Source of the DNA: Pseudomonas putida S13.1.2 | Lineage (GTDB): Bacteria; Pseudomonadota; Gammaproteobacteria; Pseudomonadales; Pseudomonadaceae | NCBI RefSeq assembly: GCF_000498395.2 | Contig: NZ_CP010979.1 | Span: forward strand, 682,001-746,000 | DNA: 64,000 bases | Direction of reading: 5' to 3' | Part shown: positions 44,514 to 54,247 of the stretch, in pieces | Layout: every line of letters begins with the position of its first letter | How positions within the stretch are numbered: position 1 is the stretch's first letter | Position numbers and translations under genes: made by a program | Notes under the pieces: generated by a model | What the model was told of the DNA's origin: nothing | Database searches by the model: none | What the model saw: the letters and a program-made list of their open reading frames with translations, nothing else

Positions 44514-45668
44514 ATGACGCAAGATTCCAAGCTGCTGCGTGCCGCGCTGATTTTCATCGCCTGTACTTCCTTCATCGTCTGTGGCGTACAACCCATCTTC
44601 ATGGGGCTGGTCACGGAGCAACTGAGCCTGTCACTCGATCAGCAGGGCTGGGTGGTGTCGGTCGAGATGATCGGCATGACCCTGGGCACCTTGCTTTGCC
44701 CGGTGCTGATGAAGCGCCATGGCGGGCGCAGCCTGTGCCTGATCGTGGGCGCCCTGTGCGTGGCCTTGAGCATCGCGACCGCCTTTGCCACCACCAACAC
44801 CCTGCTGCTGATCGTGCGCCTGGCGGCCGGCACCTGTGCGGGGCTGGTGTATGCCTATGCGGTGTCCACGCTGGGCCGCTTGCCCAACCAGGACCGTTCG
44901 TTCGGGTTGATGCTGTTGCTGCAAACGCCAGAGTACTCGCTGTTTTCCGCAGCGTTGCCGCTGCTGGCCGCGCAGAGTGGCACGGTAACCGCCTTGTGCG
45001 CGTTTGGCCTGTGGTACTTGCTGATCTGCGGCGCCAGCCTGGTGCTGCCGCGTCGCCCCGCGGCGTTGCTGGCCAGCGGCGAAGCCTCGCCTGCCCAGGG
45101 TGGTTCGGCGCGCACGGGGCGTACTGCGTTGGTGGGCATGCTGTTCATGCAGATCGCCATCTACTGCGTATGGGGCTTCATTGACCAGTTGGCGCGAGAC
45201 CAAGGCATCAGCGGCGTCGATATCGGCTGGGCGTTCGGCCTGTCGGCCCTTGGTGGTTTGCCGGGTGCGGGGCTGCCTAGCCTGTTGGGTGCGCGGGTCA
45301 ATCGCCAGTTGATGATCGCCGTGGGGCTGGTGGCGGTGTTCATTTCCATCGCCATGCTCACGGGCCATACCCGCACGCCAATGCAGCTGTTCGTGGCGTT
45401 GTTGCTGATCAACTTTGGCTGGGTGCTGTCGTTGTCTTACTACATGGCGCTGATCACCACCAACGACCCGACCGGCAAGCTCACACCGCTGGTCAGCATC
45501 ACGTTGATGGGGGCTGCAGCGGTGACGCCGGCACTGATTGCCATGCTGGTGGAGGGCTCCAACCAGCAGCTGATTTTCCTGTTGGGTACCGGGGCGTTGG
45601 TGATTGCCTTTGCGGTCACTTGCCTTGGGGCAGGTCGCAGGGGGATGTCCAGCAAGGCTGCTTACTGA
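44514..45668 (+). CDS. MFS transporter
   Basis: 384 residues, about 12 membrane segments. The N-terminal half shows LVTEQLSLSLDQQGWVVSVE and LGTLLCPVLMKRHGGRSLCL, which is an MFS loop 2-3 variant. It recalls uncharacterised YbfB-like/sugar-acid MFS carriers, but the substrate cannot be named. It lies between the divergent amidohydrolase and the convergent uronate-lactonase gene, so it could serve either system. Region 44232-44513 (282 bases) is the shared promoter. Confidence 0.8.
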   Translation: MTQDSKLLRAALIFIACTSFIVCGVQPIFMGLVTEQLSLSLDQQGWVVSVEMIGMTLGTLLCPVLMKRHGGRSLCLIVGALCVALSIATAFATTNTLLLIVRLAAGTCAGLVYAYAVSTLGRLPNQDRSFGLMLLLQTPEYSLFSAALPLLAAQSGTVTALCAFGLWYLLICGASLVLPRRPAALLASGEASPAQGGSARTGRTALVGMLFMQIAIYCVWGFIDQLARDQGISGVDIGWAFGLSALGGLPGAGLPSLLGARVNRQLMIAVGLVAVFISIAMLTGHTRTPMQLFVALLLINFGWVLSLSYYMALITTNDPTGKLTPLVSITLMGAAAVTPALIAMLVEGSNQQLIFLLGTGALVIAFAVTCLGAGRRGMSSKAAY

Positions 45669-45704
45669 ACATACCCTTGGTGGCAGCTATTGCCGGCCCA
45701 GGCT

Positions 45705-46598
45705 TCAGCCCCCGGCAATCGGCTCCGCCAAGCCTTTTACGCCGGGGTTGAGCGCGAACACGCCGCCGGCCAGTGGCTGGTCGCTCAGGTCGATGCCTTG
45801 TGGGCGAATCGACGTCACGAACAGCGTATCCAGCTGCGGGCCGCCGAATGCGCACATGGTCGGTTTCTTTACCGGTAGCGGCAGGGCGCGGTCCAGTTTC
45901 CCTTCGGGGGTAAAGCGCAGTACCTGGCCGGCATCGATCGCGCAAATCCAGTAGCAACCTTCGGCATCTACCGCAGCCCCGTCCGGTCGGCCGGGGTGCT
46001 GGTTCATGTCGACGAATATTCGGCGGTTGTGCGGTGTGCCGCTGTCGATGTCGTAGTCGAAGGCCCAGATCAGCTGAACGCTGGGGTGCGAGTCGGAGAC
46101 ATACAGTGTTTTGCCGTCCGGGCTGAACGCCATGCCGTTGGGCACGATCAGCTTGTCCAGTCGTGCTTGCATTGGCTTTACCGTTGCGTCCGCCGTCGCG
46201 TCATATCGGTAAAGCGCACCCACCGGTTCGGCGCCCATATTTGTTTGCATCGTACCGGCCCAGAAGCGCCCCTGGCGGTCGCAACGGCCGTCATTGAAAC
46301 GCATGCCGGGCCTCGCGTGTTCGACGCTGGCGCGCTTGTCGGCAACCAGGCGACCGTCAGCCTGGGGGGTGAGGTGGAAGACCCCGCTCTCCATGGCCCC
46401 AAGCCAGTGGCCTTGCTGGCTACGGACGATGCAGCCGAGCATTTCGTCTGCGGCCCAGTGTCGGGTCTGGCCATCTGGTTGCCAGCGGTGCAGGCGGCCT
46501 GCCGGTATATCCACCCAGTACAAGGCATTTTCCTGCGGGTGCCAGACCGGGCTTTCGCCTGTGGCATTGCGTGCATCGGTAATCAGTTCGGCTGTCAT
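45705..46598 (-). CDS. SMP-30/gluconolactonase-family aldarolactonase
   Basis: 297 residues from ATG 46598; an in-frame GTG at 46613 lies next to GGAG and remains possible. Six-bladed propeller with metal-site motifs: Glu in ATGESPVWH, Asn/Asp in RFNDGRCDRQGRFW, LIVPNGMAFSPDG and YVSDS. In uronate oxidation pathways this family (UxuL) opens galactaro- or glucaro-1,5-lactone to the free aldarate. It follows the uronate dehydrogenase gene by 27 bases on the same strand, which strongly supports that role. Acts in the cytoplasm; no signal peptide. Confidence 0.85.
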   Translation of the reverse strand: MTAELITDARNATGESPVWHPQENALYWVDIPAGRLHRWQPDGQTRHWAADEMLGCIVRSQQGHWLGAMESGVFHLTPQADGRLVADKRASVEHARPGMRFNDGRCDRQGRFWAGTMQTNMGAEPVGALYRYDATADATVKPMQARLDKLIVPNGMAFSPDGKTLYVSDSHPSVQLIWAFDYDIDSGTPHNRRIFVDMNQHPGRPDGAAVDAEGCYWICAIDAGQVLRFTPEGKLDRALPLPVKKPTMCAFGGPQLDTLFVTSIRPQGIDLSDQPLAGGVFALNPGVKGLAEPIAGG

Positions 46599-46625
46599 GG
46601 AAGAATTGCGCACTCCATCAGGGGT

Positions 46626-47444
46626 TTAGTCGCCAAAAGGGCCGGCAGCGGTGAAGGCGCCACCTTGCAGGTGGGCTGTCGGGTCATCTGTAACAGGCTT
46701 TGGCTGCTGCTCCAGGGCCGGGCGGAAGCGCTCGGCACTGTCCTTCGGATTAAAGTCCAGGTGTGCGGCGTGGCGGTTGCTCCACCAGAGGTCGCGGTTG
46801 GCCGAGACACCGTACACCACGGTATGGCCGACGTTTTCGGCAAGCAATGCGCGCTCTACCAGATGTGCCAGGTCGCCGTAGCTCAGCCAGGTGGACAGCA
46901 TGCGCACATTGCGTGGTTCGGGGAACGAAGAGCCGATGCGCAGGCTGACGGTTTCGATGCCGTAGCGGTGGAAGTAGAACGTGGCCAGGTCTTCGCCGTA
47001 GGCCTTCGACAGCCCGTAGTAGCAGTCTGGTCGGCGCGGCGAATGCGCATCTACCTGTTCGCCTTGAGGGTAAAAGCCGGTGACATGGTTCGAGCTGGCG
47101 AACACCACGCGCTTGATGCCGTGCTTTCGGGCGGCCTCATAGATGTGGAAGGTACCGACGATGTTGGCTTGCAGAATCTCTTCGAAGGCACGCTCGGTGG
47201 AGATGCCGCCCAGGTGCACGATGGCGTCCACATCCTGGGCCAGGGCCAATACGCCGGCCTTGTCGGCCAGGTCGCAGTTGATGACTTGCTCATGCTCGCC
47301 TGCAGCCGCTGCCATGGGGCTGATGTCTGATACGCGCACGATGTTGGCGTGTGCTTGCAGTGCTTCGCGAAGCACTTGCCCGAGCCCGCCGGCGGCGCCG
47401 GTGAGCAGCAGGCGGTTGAGGGGTTTGCGGTTGGTCGTGGTCAT
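46626..47444 (-). CDS. udh: NAD-dependent uronate dehydrogenase
   Basis: 272 residues from ATG 47444; the upstream 36 codons to 47552 are not conserved. Short-chain (extended) Rossmann motif TGAAGGLG near the N terminus and catalytic Tyr-x3-Lys in CYYGLSKAYGED. Close to P. putida Udh: SSNHVTGFYPQGE, IGSSFPEPRNVRMLSTWLSY, and a C-terminal GGAFTAAGPFGD. It oxidises galacturonate or glucuronate to the 1,5-lactone, the substrate of the lactonase encoded next. Confidence 0.92.
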   Translation of the reverse strand: MTTTNRKPLNRLLLTGAAGGLGQVLREALQAHANIVRVSDISPMAAAAGEHEQVINCDLADKAGVLALAQDVDAIVHLGGISTERAFEEILQANIVGTFHIYEAARKHGIKRVVFASSNHVTGFYPQGEQVDAHSPRRPDCYYGLSKAYGEDLATFYFHRYGIETVSLRIGSSFPEPRNVRMLSTWLSYGDLAHLVERALLAENVGHTVVYGVSANRDLWWSNRHAAHLDFNPKDSAERFRPALEQQPKPVTDDPTAHLQGGAFTAAGPFGD

Positions 47445-47518
47445 TGTTGGATGCCTTTTGCTGAAACTGCATGAGGGTGCCGTGGTGCAACGACACCGGC
47501 ATGGTCGGGCGGTTGCCC

Positions 47519-48244
47519 TTACAGGAAGTTGTACTGGATACCCAGGCGCCAACGGGCCTGGCGATCGTCCGTATAGCTGTTGACCTTGATGTCACCCACT
47601 TCCATGAAGGGCGCCCACTGTTTGTTGAGCTTGTACTTGATGATCAGGTTCTGCTCGTAGTCGCGCTTCTTGTTGTCGTAGCGGATGTAGTCGGTGGTGA
47701 AGTGGATGTACTGGTATTCGAATGCCCACGGGCCGCTGGGGGTATAGCCGAGCCAGCCTTCAAGGCGGGTGGTGTTCTGGTTGTCCTTGGCGCGGTCCGC
47801 CTTGCTGTGGTCGATCTGGTCGCGGTCGAGGCTGCGTGCGTCGTGGCGTACGCGCGTGGCGACGTACCAGGTGTCGCTGAGCTTGTAGTTGTACTTCAGG
47901 CCGAACTTGTAGGTGGTTGCGTCCTTGGAGCTGTCCATCTGGAAGGCGGGGGTCCAGGTCGACTTGGGGCTCATCTTGTAGTTGTAGTCCACGGTGAACT
48001 CATGGCCGTTGTTGACCATGTTGTCGTAGGCGACGTCTTCGCGGTCGCCGGCAGTCTTGTATTTGATTTCTGCGGCAAACCCCAGGCCGCTGTCCTTGCG
48101 GTAGCTCAGCTTTATCCGGTCGGAGTGAATGCTGTCGTCTTCGGTGTACCCATGCCGGTAGTTGATGCTGGCGGAGTCCGCGCAGGCGTAGAACGACAGG
48201 CCGAGGGTGCTGGCGGCGATAAGGCGGCGAAGTGTGTTGTTCAT
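47519..48244 (-). CDS. KdgM-family oligogalacturonate porin
   Basis: 241 residues with signal peptide (MNNTLRRLIAASTLGLSFYA, then CADSASINYRHGY). Alternating amphipathic strands and the N-terminal SINYRHGYTEDDSIHSDRIK pattern plus the C-terminal ARWRLGIQYNFL match the KdgM family, 12-stranded channels for oligogalacturonides. First gene of the leftward operon porin - udh - lactonase, 74 bases before udh. It would admit products of the secreted polygalacturonase encoded at 57311. Confidence 0.88.
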   Translation of the reverse strand: MNNTLRRLIAASTLGLSFYACADSASINYRHGYTEDDSIHSDRIKLSYRKDSGLGFAAEIKYKTAGDREDVAYDNMVNNGHEFTVDYNYKMSPKSTWTPAFQMDSSKDATTYKFGLKYNYKLSDTWYVATRVRHDARSLDRDQIDHSKADRAKDNQNTTRLEGWLGYTPSGPWAFEYQYIHFTTDYIRYDNKKRDYEQNLIIKYKLNKQWAPFMEVGDIKVNSYTDDRQARWRLGIQYNFL

Positions 48245-48586
48245 GCGATCTCTTTTTTTGTTTTTGTTGAGGACGTGATGAGGCGTGTGAGCAAGGTGGG
48301 TGAGGTGGTGAGCGCTCCGTGATTTTTAAAATAAGTTATCGTACGACTGTGGGGCTGTCCACGAATTATTGAAATGTTGTCTGATCACATTGGCGGAAGG
48401 CTCTAATACGGTAGTTATGGCTTTGCATGTGCTTTGTGACGGGGATCACAGGGCGGGGTTTAGCAGGCTATTCACGACTATTTCGTCGGCTTGAAGAGGT
48501 GCTTTCCAAATGTTGTATGATGACGTAGGATTGCCTCCAGAGCGTGACTCACCCGCCACAAATCCAATAAGAAGGCTCAGACGTCC
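48245..48586. promoter_or_regulatory. Divergent control region of the pectin operons with two candidate GntR boxes
   Basis: 342 bases between the kdgM-type and enolase-superfamily genes. FadR-type GntR proteins favour TnGTnnnACnA. TCGTACGACTG at 48339-48349 (95 bases before the porin start) and TTGTATGATGA at 48513-48523 (64 bases before the rightward operon start) each match at all but one position. One box per promoter fits control by the GntR proteins encoded at 59128 or 59971. Confidence 0.4.
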
Positions 48587-49741
48587 ATGATCATTACTGC
48601 AGTAAACGTCCAGGTGTTTTCCTACCCCACGCGCCGCGCTGTAGACAGCGCCGGCCATGCCCATCCGGGCGACGTGACCCAGGCCAAGATGGCCTTGCTA
48701 CGCATCAAGACTGAGTGCGGCAACGAAGGCTTCGCCTTCGGCGCTCCCGAGCTGATCCGCCCGTATGTGCTGGATGGCTTCGTGCGCAAGGTGCTGGTCG
48801 GCGCCAATGCCTTCGACCGCGAAAAAATCTGGCACGACCTCGCCCACTGGCAGCGCGGCAGCGCAAGCCAGCTCACCGACCGCGCCCTGGCCCTGGTCGA
48901 ACAGGCCCTGTGGGACTGGGCCGGGCGCAAGCTCAAGGTGCCGGTGCACAAGCTCATCGGTGGCTACCGCGACAAGGTCCCGGCTTACGGTTCGACCATG
49001 TGCGGTGACGAGCTGCCGGGCGGCCTGTCGACCCCTGAAGAGTACGGCCGCTTCGCCGAGACCCTGGTCAAGCGCGGCTACAAGGCGATCAAGCTGCACA
49101 CCTGGATGCCGCCGGTGTCGTTCGCCCCGAGCGTGAGCATGGACATCAAGGCCTGCGCCGCCGTACGTGAAGCGGTCGGCCCGGACATCGCGCTGATGAT
49201 CGACGGCTATCACTGGTACAGCCGCACCGAAGCGCTGACCGTCGGCCGTGCCCTGGAGAAGCTGAATTTCGCCTGGTTCGAAGAGCCGATGATGGAAGAC
49301 TCGGCCGAGTCCTACGCGTGGCTGGCCGGCCAGTTGGACATCCCCGTGCTGGGCCCGGAAAGCCTCGGTGGCAAACACCTGAGCCGCGCCAGTTGGGTCA
49401 AGAACGATGTCTGTGACATCCTGCGTGCCGGCGTTGCCGGGGTCGGCGGTATCGCCCCGTGCCTGAAGGTCGCGCACATGGCCGAAGCGTTTGGCATGGA
49501 TTGCGAGATCCACGGCAACGGCGCGGCCAACCTGGCGGTGGTCGGCGCGATCAAGAACTGCACCTGGTACGAGCGCGGCCTGCTGCACCCGTTCCTCAAC
49601 TATGACGAAGTACCGGCCTACCTCAAGCGCCTGGTCGACCCGATGGATGAAGACGGCTTCGTGCACCTCTCCGACCTGCCTGGCCTGGGGGAGGAGATCG
49701 ACTTCGACTACGTCGAGACCAACACGCTGCAGAGCTTCTGA
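48587..49741 (+). CDS. Enolase-superfamily enzyme, mandelate racemase subgroup (probable sugar-acid dehydratase)
   Basis: 384 residues. Metal ligands Asp206 (LMIDGYHW), Glu232 (WFEEPM) and Glu258 (LGPESLGG) are in place. The base motif is Lys169-Leu-His171 (KLH), not the common KxK, and His309 in EIHGNG replaces the C-terminal base. These enzymes abstract the proton next to a carboxylate, usually dehydrating aldonates or aldarates. As first gene of the pectin operon it may dehydrate galactarate or a galacturonate-derived acid, substituting for GarD, which is absent here. Substrate not proven. Confidence 0.83.
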   Translation: MIITAVNVQVFSYPTRRAVDSAGHAHPGDVTQAKMALLRIKTECGNEGFAFGAPELIRPYVLDGFVRKVLVGANAFDREKIWHDLAHWQRGSASQLTDRALALVEQALWDWAGRKLKVPVHKLIGGYRDKVPAYGSTMCGDELPGGLSTPEEYGRFAETLVKRGYKAIKLHTWMPPVSFAPSVSMDIKACAAVREAVGPDIALMIDGYHWYSRTEALTVGRALEKLNFAWFEEPMMEDSAESYAWLAGQLDIPVLGPESLGGKHLSRASWVKNDVCDILRAGVAGVGGIAPCLKVAHMAEAFGMDCEIHGNGAANLAVVGAIKNCTWYERGLLHPFLNYDEVPAYLKRLVDPMDEDGFVHLSDLPGLGEEIDFDYVETNTLQSF

Positions 49742-49810
49742 TTCGTGCATGGCGGCACGCCTCGGTGCGTGCCGCCCGAGAGTCCAATAACTATAAAAAG
49801 GCTATCTCAC

Positions 49811-51421
49811 ATGAGCGTTCTCCCCAAATTCTGGGCGGGGGTCCTGGCCGCATCGCTGGCGATGACGTCGGTACCTGCCGCTTTCGCCAAGACCCCCGCC
49901 GACCAGTTGATCGTCGGCATGAGCATGATCAACCTGCTGTCGCTCGACCCGGCCGCCGCCACCGGCCTGGATGTGTCCGAGGTCAATGCCAACCTCTACG
50001 ACATGCTGCTGGTGCAGGACGTCAAGCAGCCGGACCAACTGGTACCGGCCCTGGCGCAAAGCTGGCAGGTCAGCGACGACCGCAAGACCCTGACCTTCAC
50101 GCTGCGCCCCGGCGTGACCTTCCAGTCGGGCAACCCGCTGACTGCCGAAGACGTCGCCTGGTCGTTGCAGCGCGTGCTCAAGCTCAATCTGGCCCTGGCC
50201 TCGACATGGAAGGCTTACGGCTTCACCGCCGGCAACGCCGCCCAGTACCTGCGCGCCGCCGACGAGCACACCTTTGTCCTCGAGCTGCCGCGGCCAACCG
50301 ACCCGATGTTGGTGCTCAACACCCTGGCGACCTCGCCCAGCGCCTTTATCCTCGACCGCAAAGTGGTCCAGCAACACCAGAAGGGCGACGACATGGGCGG
50401 CGCCTGGCTGACCACCCACGCCGCCGGCAGCGGCCCGTTCATCCTCAATGACTGGCGCGCCAACGATGTGATCCTGATGAGCCGCTACGACGGTTACTGG
50501 GGTGGCCCGGCCAAGCTCAAGCGCATCGTCATGCGCAACATGACCGAGTCGCAGTCGCTGCGCCTGATGGTCGAGCGCGGTGACCTGGACCTGGCCAAGG
50601 GCATGTCCGCACCCGACATCGAGGCCCTGGAGAAGTCCGACAAGGTGCGCACCCAGACCGTGCAGCGCGGGACACTCTACTACGTTGCCCTTAGCGTCAA
50701 GAACAAGCCCTACGATGACGCTCGCGTGCGCCGCGCGGTGCGTTCGCTGATCGACTATCAAGGCATCAACCAGACCGTCATGCCGCACTACGGCCAGCTC
50801 AACCAGCGCCCATTGCCGCTCGGCCTGCCGGCACGGCTGGACGATCCGGGCTACACCCTGAACGTCGCCGAGGCGAAAAAACTGCTGACCGAAGCCGGTT
50901 ACCCGAATGGCTTCAAAACCACCATCCGCGTGCTCACCGAGCCGCCATTCATCAATATCGCCTCCAGCCTGCAGGCGACCCTGGCCCAGGCCGGCATCCA
51001 GGCGACCATCGTCACCGGCACCGGCAACCAGATCTACGGCGCCATGCGCGAACGCAGCTTCGACATCCTGGTCGGCCGCGGCGGTGGCGGGGCCGAGCGT
51101 CATCCGCATTCGAGCCTGCGGACCCTGGTGTACAACCCGGACAACCGCGACGAAGCCAAGCTAAGCAACTTCCAGGGCTGGCGCACGTCGTTCTACAGCC
51201 CCGAGCTGAACGCGCTGATCGAGCAGGCCGAAGTCGAGCCTGACAAGACCAGGCAACTGGCCCAGTACCAGCAGATCCAGAAGACCCTGGACGCGCAGGT
51301 CGGGGCGATCCTGCCGGTGTCGCAGATGACCGACACCGTGGTGGTCTACCACGATGTTCAGGATTACCAGACCCACAGTGCGGCCACCACCCGCTACAAA
51401 GACGTCTACAAGTCGCGATGA
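49811..51421 (+). CDS. Family 5 solute-binding protein of a Dpp-type ABC transporter (copy 1)
   Basis: 536 residues from ATG 49811, AAGG upstream; the frame open to 49745 is not used. Signal peptide ending PAAFA-KTPADQL. SBP family 5 features: LVPALAQSWQVSDDRKTLTF, FQSGNPLTAEDVAWSLQRVL. It binds a peptide-like or oligosaccharide ligand in the periplasm. The setting with KdgM and GH28 makes a short galacturonide plausible. Clear paralogue of the protein encoded at 52581, same length. Confidence 0.9.
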   Translation: MSVLPKFWAGVLAASLAMTSVPAAFAKTPADQLIVGMSMINLLSLDPAAATGLDVSEVNANLYDMLLVQDVKQPDQLVPALAQSWQVSDDRKTLTFTLRPGVTFQSGNPLTAEDVAWSLQRVLKLNLALASTWKAYGFTAGNAAQYLRAADEHTFVLELPRPTDPMLVLNTLATSPSAFILDRKVVQQHQKGDDMGGAWLTTHAAGSGPFILNDWRANDVILMSRYDGYWGGPAKLKRIVMRNMTESQSLRLMVERGDLDLAKGMSAPDIEALEKSDKVRTQTVQRGTLYYVALSVKNKPYDDARVRRAVRSLIDYQGINQTVMPHYGQLNQRPLPLGLPARLDDPGYTLNVAEAKKLLTEAGYPNGFKTTIRVLTEPPFINIASSLQATLAQAGIQATIVTGTGNQIYGAMRERSFDILVGRGGGGAERHPHSSLRTLVYNPDNRDEAKLSNFQGWRTSFYSPELNALIEQAEVEPDKTRQLAQYQQIQKTLDAQVGAILPVSQMTDTVVVYHDVQDYQTHSAATTRYKDVYKSR

Positions 51422-51487
51422 GCGGGAGCGGGGCGTGCGCGCCCCGAACGCCTCGGTGTTGGCTGAACGCATTTTCAGGAGCCTGTT

Positions 51488-52525
51488 ATGTTAGTTTCGA
51501 CTGCCTCTGTGCTGGGCACGCGCGTGTCTGGCACTGCCCGACGGGCCAGCACGGTCCTGGTGACCCTGCTCGGTCTGTTGGCGCTGACCTTCTTCATTGG
51601 TCGGGTGATGCCGCTGGACCCGGTGCTGGCCGTGGTCGGGCCGGACGCCGACAGCTCCACCTACGATCAGGTGTACCGGGCGATGGGCCTGGACCAGCCG
51701 ATCTGGGTGCAGTTCGGGCTGTACCTCAACGACCTGCTCCACGGTGATTTCGGCAACGCCCTGCTGACCGGCCACCCGGTGCTGGAAGACATCAAGCGGG
51801 TGTTCCCGGCGACCATCGAGTTGGCCACCCTGGCAATTCTCTTCGGCATCGTCATCGGCTTGCCACTGGGCGTGGTCGCGGCCAGTAACCAGGGCCGCCT
51901 TGGCGACCATGTGGCACGGGTGATCACCCTGTTCGGTTACTCCACGCCGATCTTCTGGGTCGGCATGATGGGCCTGCTGGTGTTCTACGCCTGGCTCGGC
52001 TGGGCCGGCGGGGCAGGGCGCATCGACCTCGCCTACGACGGCATGGTGCCGGACATCACCGGCCTGCTGCTGATCGACACGGCCCTGGCCGGGGATTGGG
52101 AAGCCTTCACCAGCGCGCTGCGGCACATCGTCCTGCCGGGGCTGATCCTGGGCCTCAACTCGGTCGCCTACATCAGCCGCATGACCCGCAGCTTCATGCT
52201 CGAACAGCTGTCCCAGGAATACATCATCACCGCCCGGGTCAAGGGCCTGTCGCGCCGCCAGGTGGTCTGGGGCCATGCGTTTCGCAACATCCTCGTGCAG
52301 CTGCTGACGGTGGTCGCTTTGGCCTACGGCTCGCTGCTCGAAGGCGCGGTACTGATCGAAACGGTGTTTGCCTGGCCCGGTTTCGGTCAGTACCTGACCA
52401 GCAGCCTGATGCTCGGTGACATGAACGCGGTGATGGGCTGTGTGCTGGTGATCGGGCTGATCTTCGTGGCCCTGAACCTGATCAGCGACGCCCTGTACAA
52501 GGTGTTCGACCCAAGGACCCGTTAA
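51488..52525 (+). CDS. Dpp-type ABC permease, DppB-like
   Basis: 345 residues, six membrane segments. DppB features: FFIGRVMPLDPVLAVVG, YRAMGLDQPIWVQFGLYL, and the EAA loop EYIITARVKGLSRRQVVWGH. Forms the inner-membrane channel with the DppC-like protein. It separates the two binding-protein genes, an uncommon arrangement. Confidence 0.92.
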   Translation: MLVSTASVLGTRVSGTARRASTVLVTLLGLLALTFFIGRVMPLDPVLAVVGPDADSSTYDQVYRAMGLDQPIWVQFGLYLNDLLHGDFGNALLTGHPVLEDIKRVFPATIELATLAILFGIVIGLPLGVVAASNQGRLGDHVARVITLFGYSTPIFWVGMMGLLVFYAWLGWAGGAGRIDLAYDGMVPDITGLLLIDTALAGDWEAFTSALRHIVLPGLILGLNSVAYISRMTRSFMLEQLSQEYIITARVKGLSRRQVVWGHAFRNILVQLLTVVALAYGSLLEGAVLIETVFAWPGFGQYLTSSLMLGDMNAVMGCVLVIGLIFVALNLISDALYKVFDPRTR

Positions 52526-52580
52526 GCCCCGCGCGGCCAGCGCGAACACAGTGCATGACTATAAAAACAAGGACAGCCAC

Positions 52581-54191
52581 ATGAAAACTGTACTTCCGAT
52601 CCTGCGCCTGAGCCTGCTGGGTGCGATGCTGGCACTGGGGCCGATGGCCGCCGTGCAGGCCAAGACCCCCGCCGACCAGTTGATCGTCGGCATGAGCATG
52701 GTCAACCTGTTTTCCATCGACCCGGCCAACGCCCCGGGCCTGGATGCCTCCGGGGTCAACGCCAACCTGTATGACACGCTGGTCAAGCGCGACCAGGGCA
52801 ACCCGGAAAAACACCTGCCACAGTTGGCCGAACGCTGGGAGATCAGCGAAGACGGCAAGCAGGTCACCTTCCACCTGCGCAGCGACGTCAAGTTCCATTC
52901 CGGCAACCCGCTGACCGCCGAAGACGTGGCCTGGTCGCTGTACCGCGTGATGAAACTCAACTTCGGCCTGGCCACCACCTGGAAGGCCTACGGCTACAGC
53001 GTCGACAACATTCAGGGGCTGATCCGCGCCACTGACCCGCACACCCTGGTGGTCGAGCTGCCGCAGCCCGCCGACCCGCTGCTGCTGATCGACTCGCTGG
53101 CGATCTCGCCCAGCGCGGTCATCGTCGACCGCCAGGAAGCCTTGAAGCACGAGAAGGACGGCGACCTGGGCGCCGCCTGGCTGGTCACCAACGAGGCCGG
53201 CAGCGGCCCGTTCACCCTGACCAAGTGGAGCGCCAACGACGCCTTGGTGATGACCCGCTTCGACGGCTACTGGGCGGGCCCTGCAAAAATGAAGCGGGTG
53301 CTGGTGCGGCACATGACCGAGTCGCAATCACTACGGCTGATGCTCGAGCGCGGTGACCTCGACCTGGTCTACGGCATGGCCGCGCCAGACATCAAGGCCA
53401 TCGAGCGCTCGCCCAAGCTGCAGGTGCAACCGCTGCAGCGCGGCACCATGTACTACGTGGCGATGAGCATGAAGCAGCCCGAATTCGCCAACCAGAAAGT
53501 CCGCGAAGCGGTGCGCAACCTGATCGACTACAAAGGCATCGACGAGCAGGTCATGCCGCACTACGGCATGCTCAACCAGCAGCCGATGCAGCTTGGCCTC
53601 GACGCCCGCCTGCCGGACCCAGGCTACAAGATGGATGTCGCCAAGGCCAAGGCGTTGCTCGCCGAAGCCGGCTACCCGCAAGGCTTCGCCACCACCATCC
53701 GGACCTTGTCCGAGCCGCCGTTCATCGACATCGCCGCGCGCATGCAGTCGACGCTCGCCGAAGGCGGGATCAAGGCCAGCATCGTCACCGGCACCGGCAA
53801 CCAGGTGTATGGCGCGATGCGCGCGCGCAACTTCGAAATGATCGTGGCGCGCGGTGCCGAGCGCTACCCGCACCCGTACTTCAGCCTGCGCACCTTTGTC
53901 TACAACCCGGACAACAGCGACAGCGCGGGCCTGCCCAACTTCCAGGGCTGGCGCGCGTCGTTCTTCGATCAACAGCTCAATGCGCTGATCGACCAGGCGG
54001 GCATCGAGCGTGACGCCGCCAAGCGCGTGAGCCTGTACCACCAGGCCCAGCAGCGCTACGACCAGCAGGTCGGGCCGATCATGATGCTCTCGCAGATGAC
54101 CGACACCGCGGTGAGCGCGGTGGACGTCAAGGGCTTTACCGGCGATGACGCCGAGGCGACCCGTTACCTGGGCGTCTACAAGCAACGCTGA
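52581..54191 (+). CDS. Family 5 solute-binding protein of a Dpp-type ABC transporter (copy 2)
   Basis: 536 residues from ATG 52581, AAGGAC upstream. Signal peptide ends AAVQA-KTPADQL. Shares with copy 1 the mature N terminus KTPADQLIVGMSM, FHSGNPLTAEDVAWSLYRVM and VTGTGNQ(I/V)YGAMR, so the two are duplicates that have since diverged. The leader ACTATAAAAA just before the start is also shared. Two binding proteins may widen the substrate range of one permease. Confidence 0.9.
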   Translation: MKTVLPILRLSLLGAMLALGPMAAVQAKTPADQLIVGMSMVNLFSIDPANAPGLDASGVNANLYDTLVKRDQGNPEKHLPQLAERWEISEDGKQVTFHLRSDVKFHSGNPLTAEDVAWSLYRVMKLNFGLATTWKAYGYSVDNIQGLIRATDPHTLVVELPQPADPLLLIDSLAISPSAVIVDRQEALKHEKDGDLGAAWLVTNEAGSGPFTLTKWSANDALVMTRFDGYWAGPAKMKRVLVRHMTESQSLRLMLERGDLDLVYGMAAPDIKAIERSPKLQVQPLQRGTMYYVAMSMKQPEFANQKVREAVRNLIDYKGIDEQVMPHYGMLNQQPMQLGLDARLPDPGYKMDVAKAKALLAEAGYPQGFATTIRTLSEPPFIDIAARMQSTLAEGGIKASIVTGTGNQVYGAMRARNFEMIVARGAERYPHPYFSLRTFVYNPDNSDSAGLPNFQGWRASFFDQQLNALIDQAGIERDAAKRVSLYHQAQQRYDQQVGPIMMLSQMTDTAVSAVDVKGFTGDDAEATRYLGVYKQR

Positions 54192-54247
54192 ACCTGTCCG
54201 GGGGCGCCTGTGGGCGCTCCGGGCGGCCATGATTTCACACCGAGAAC

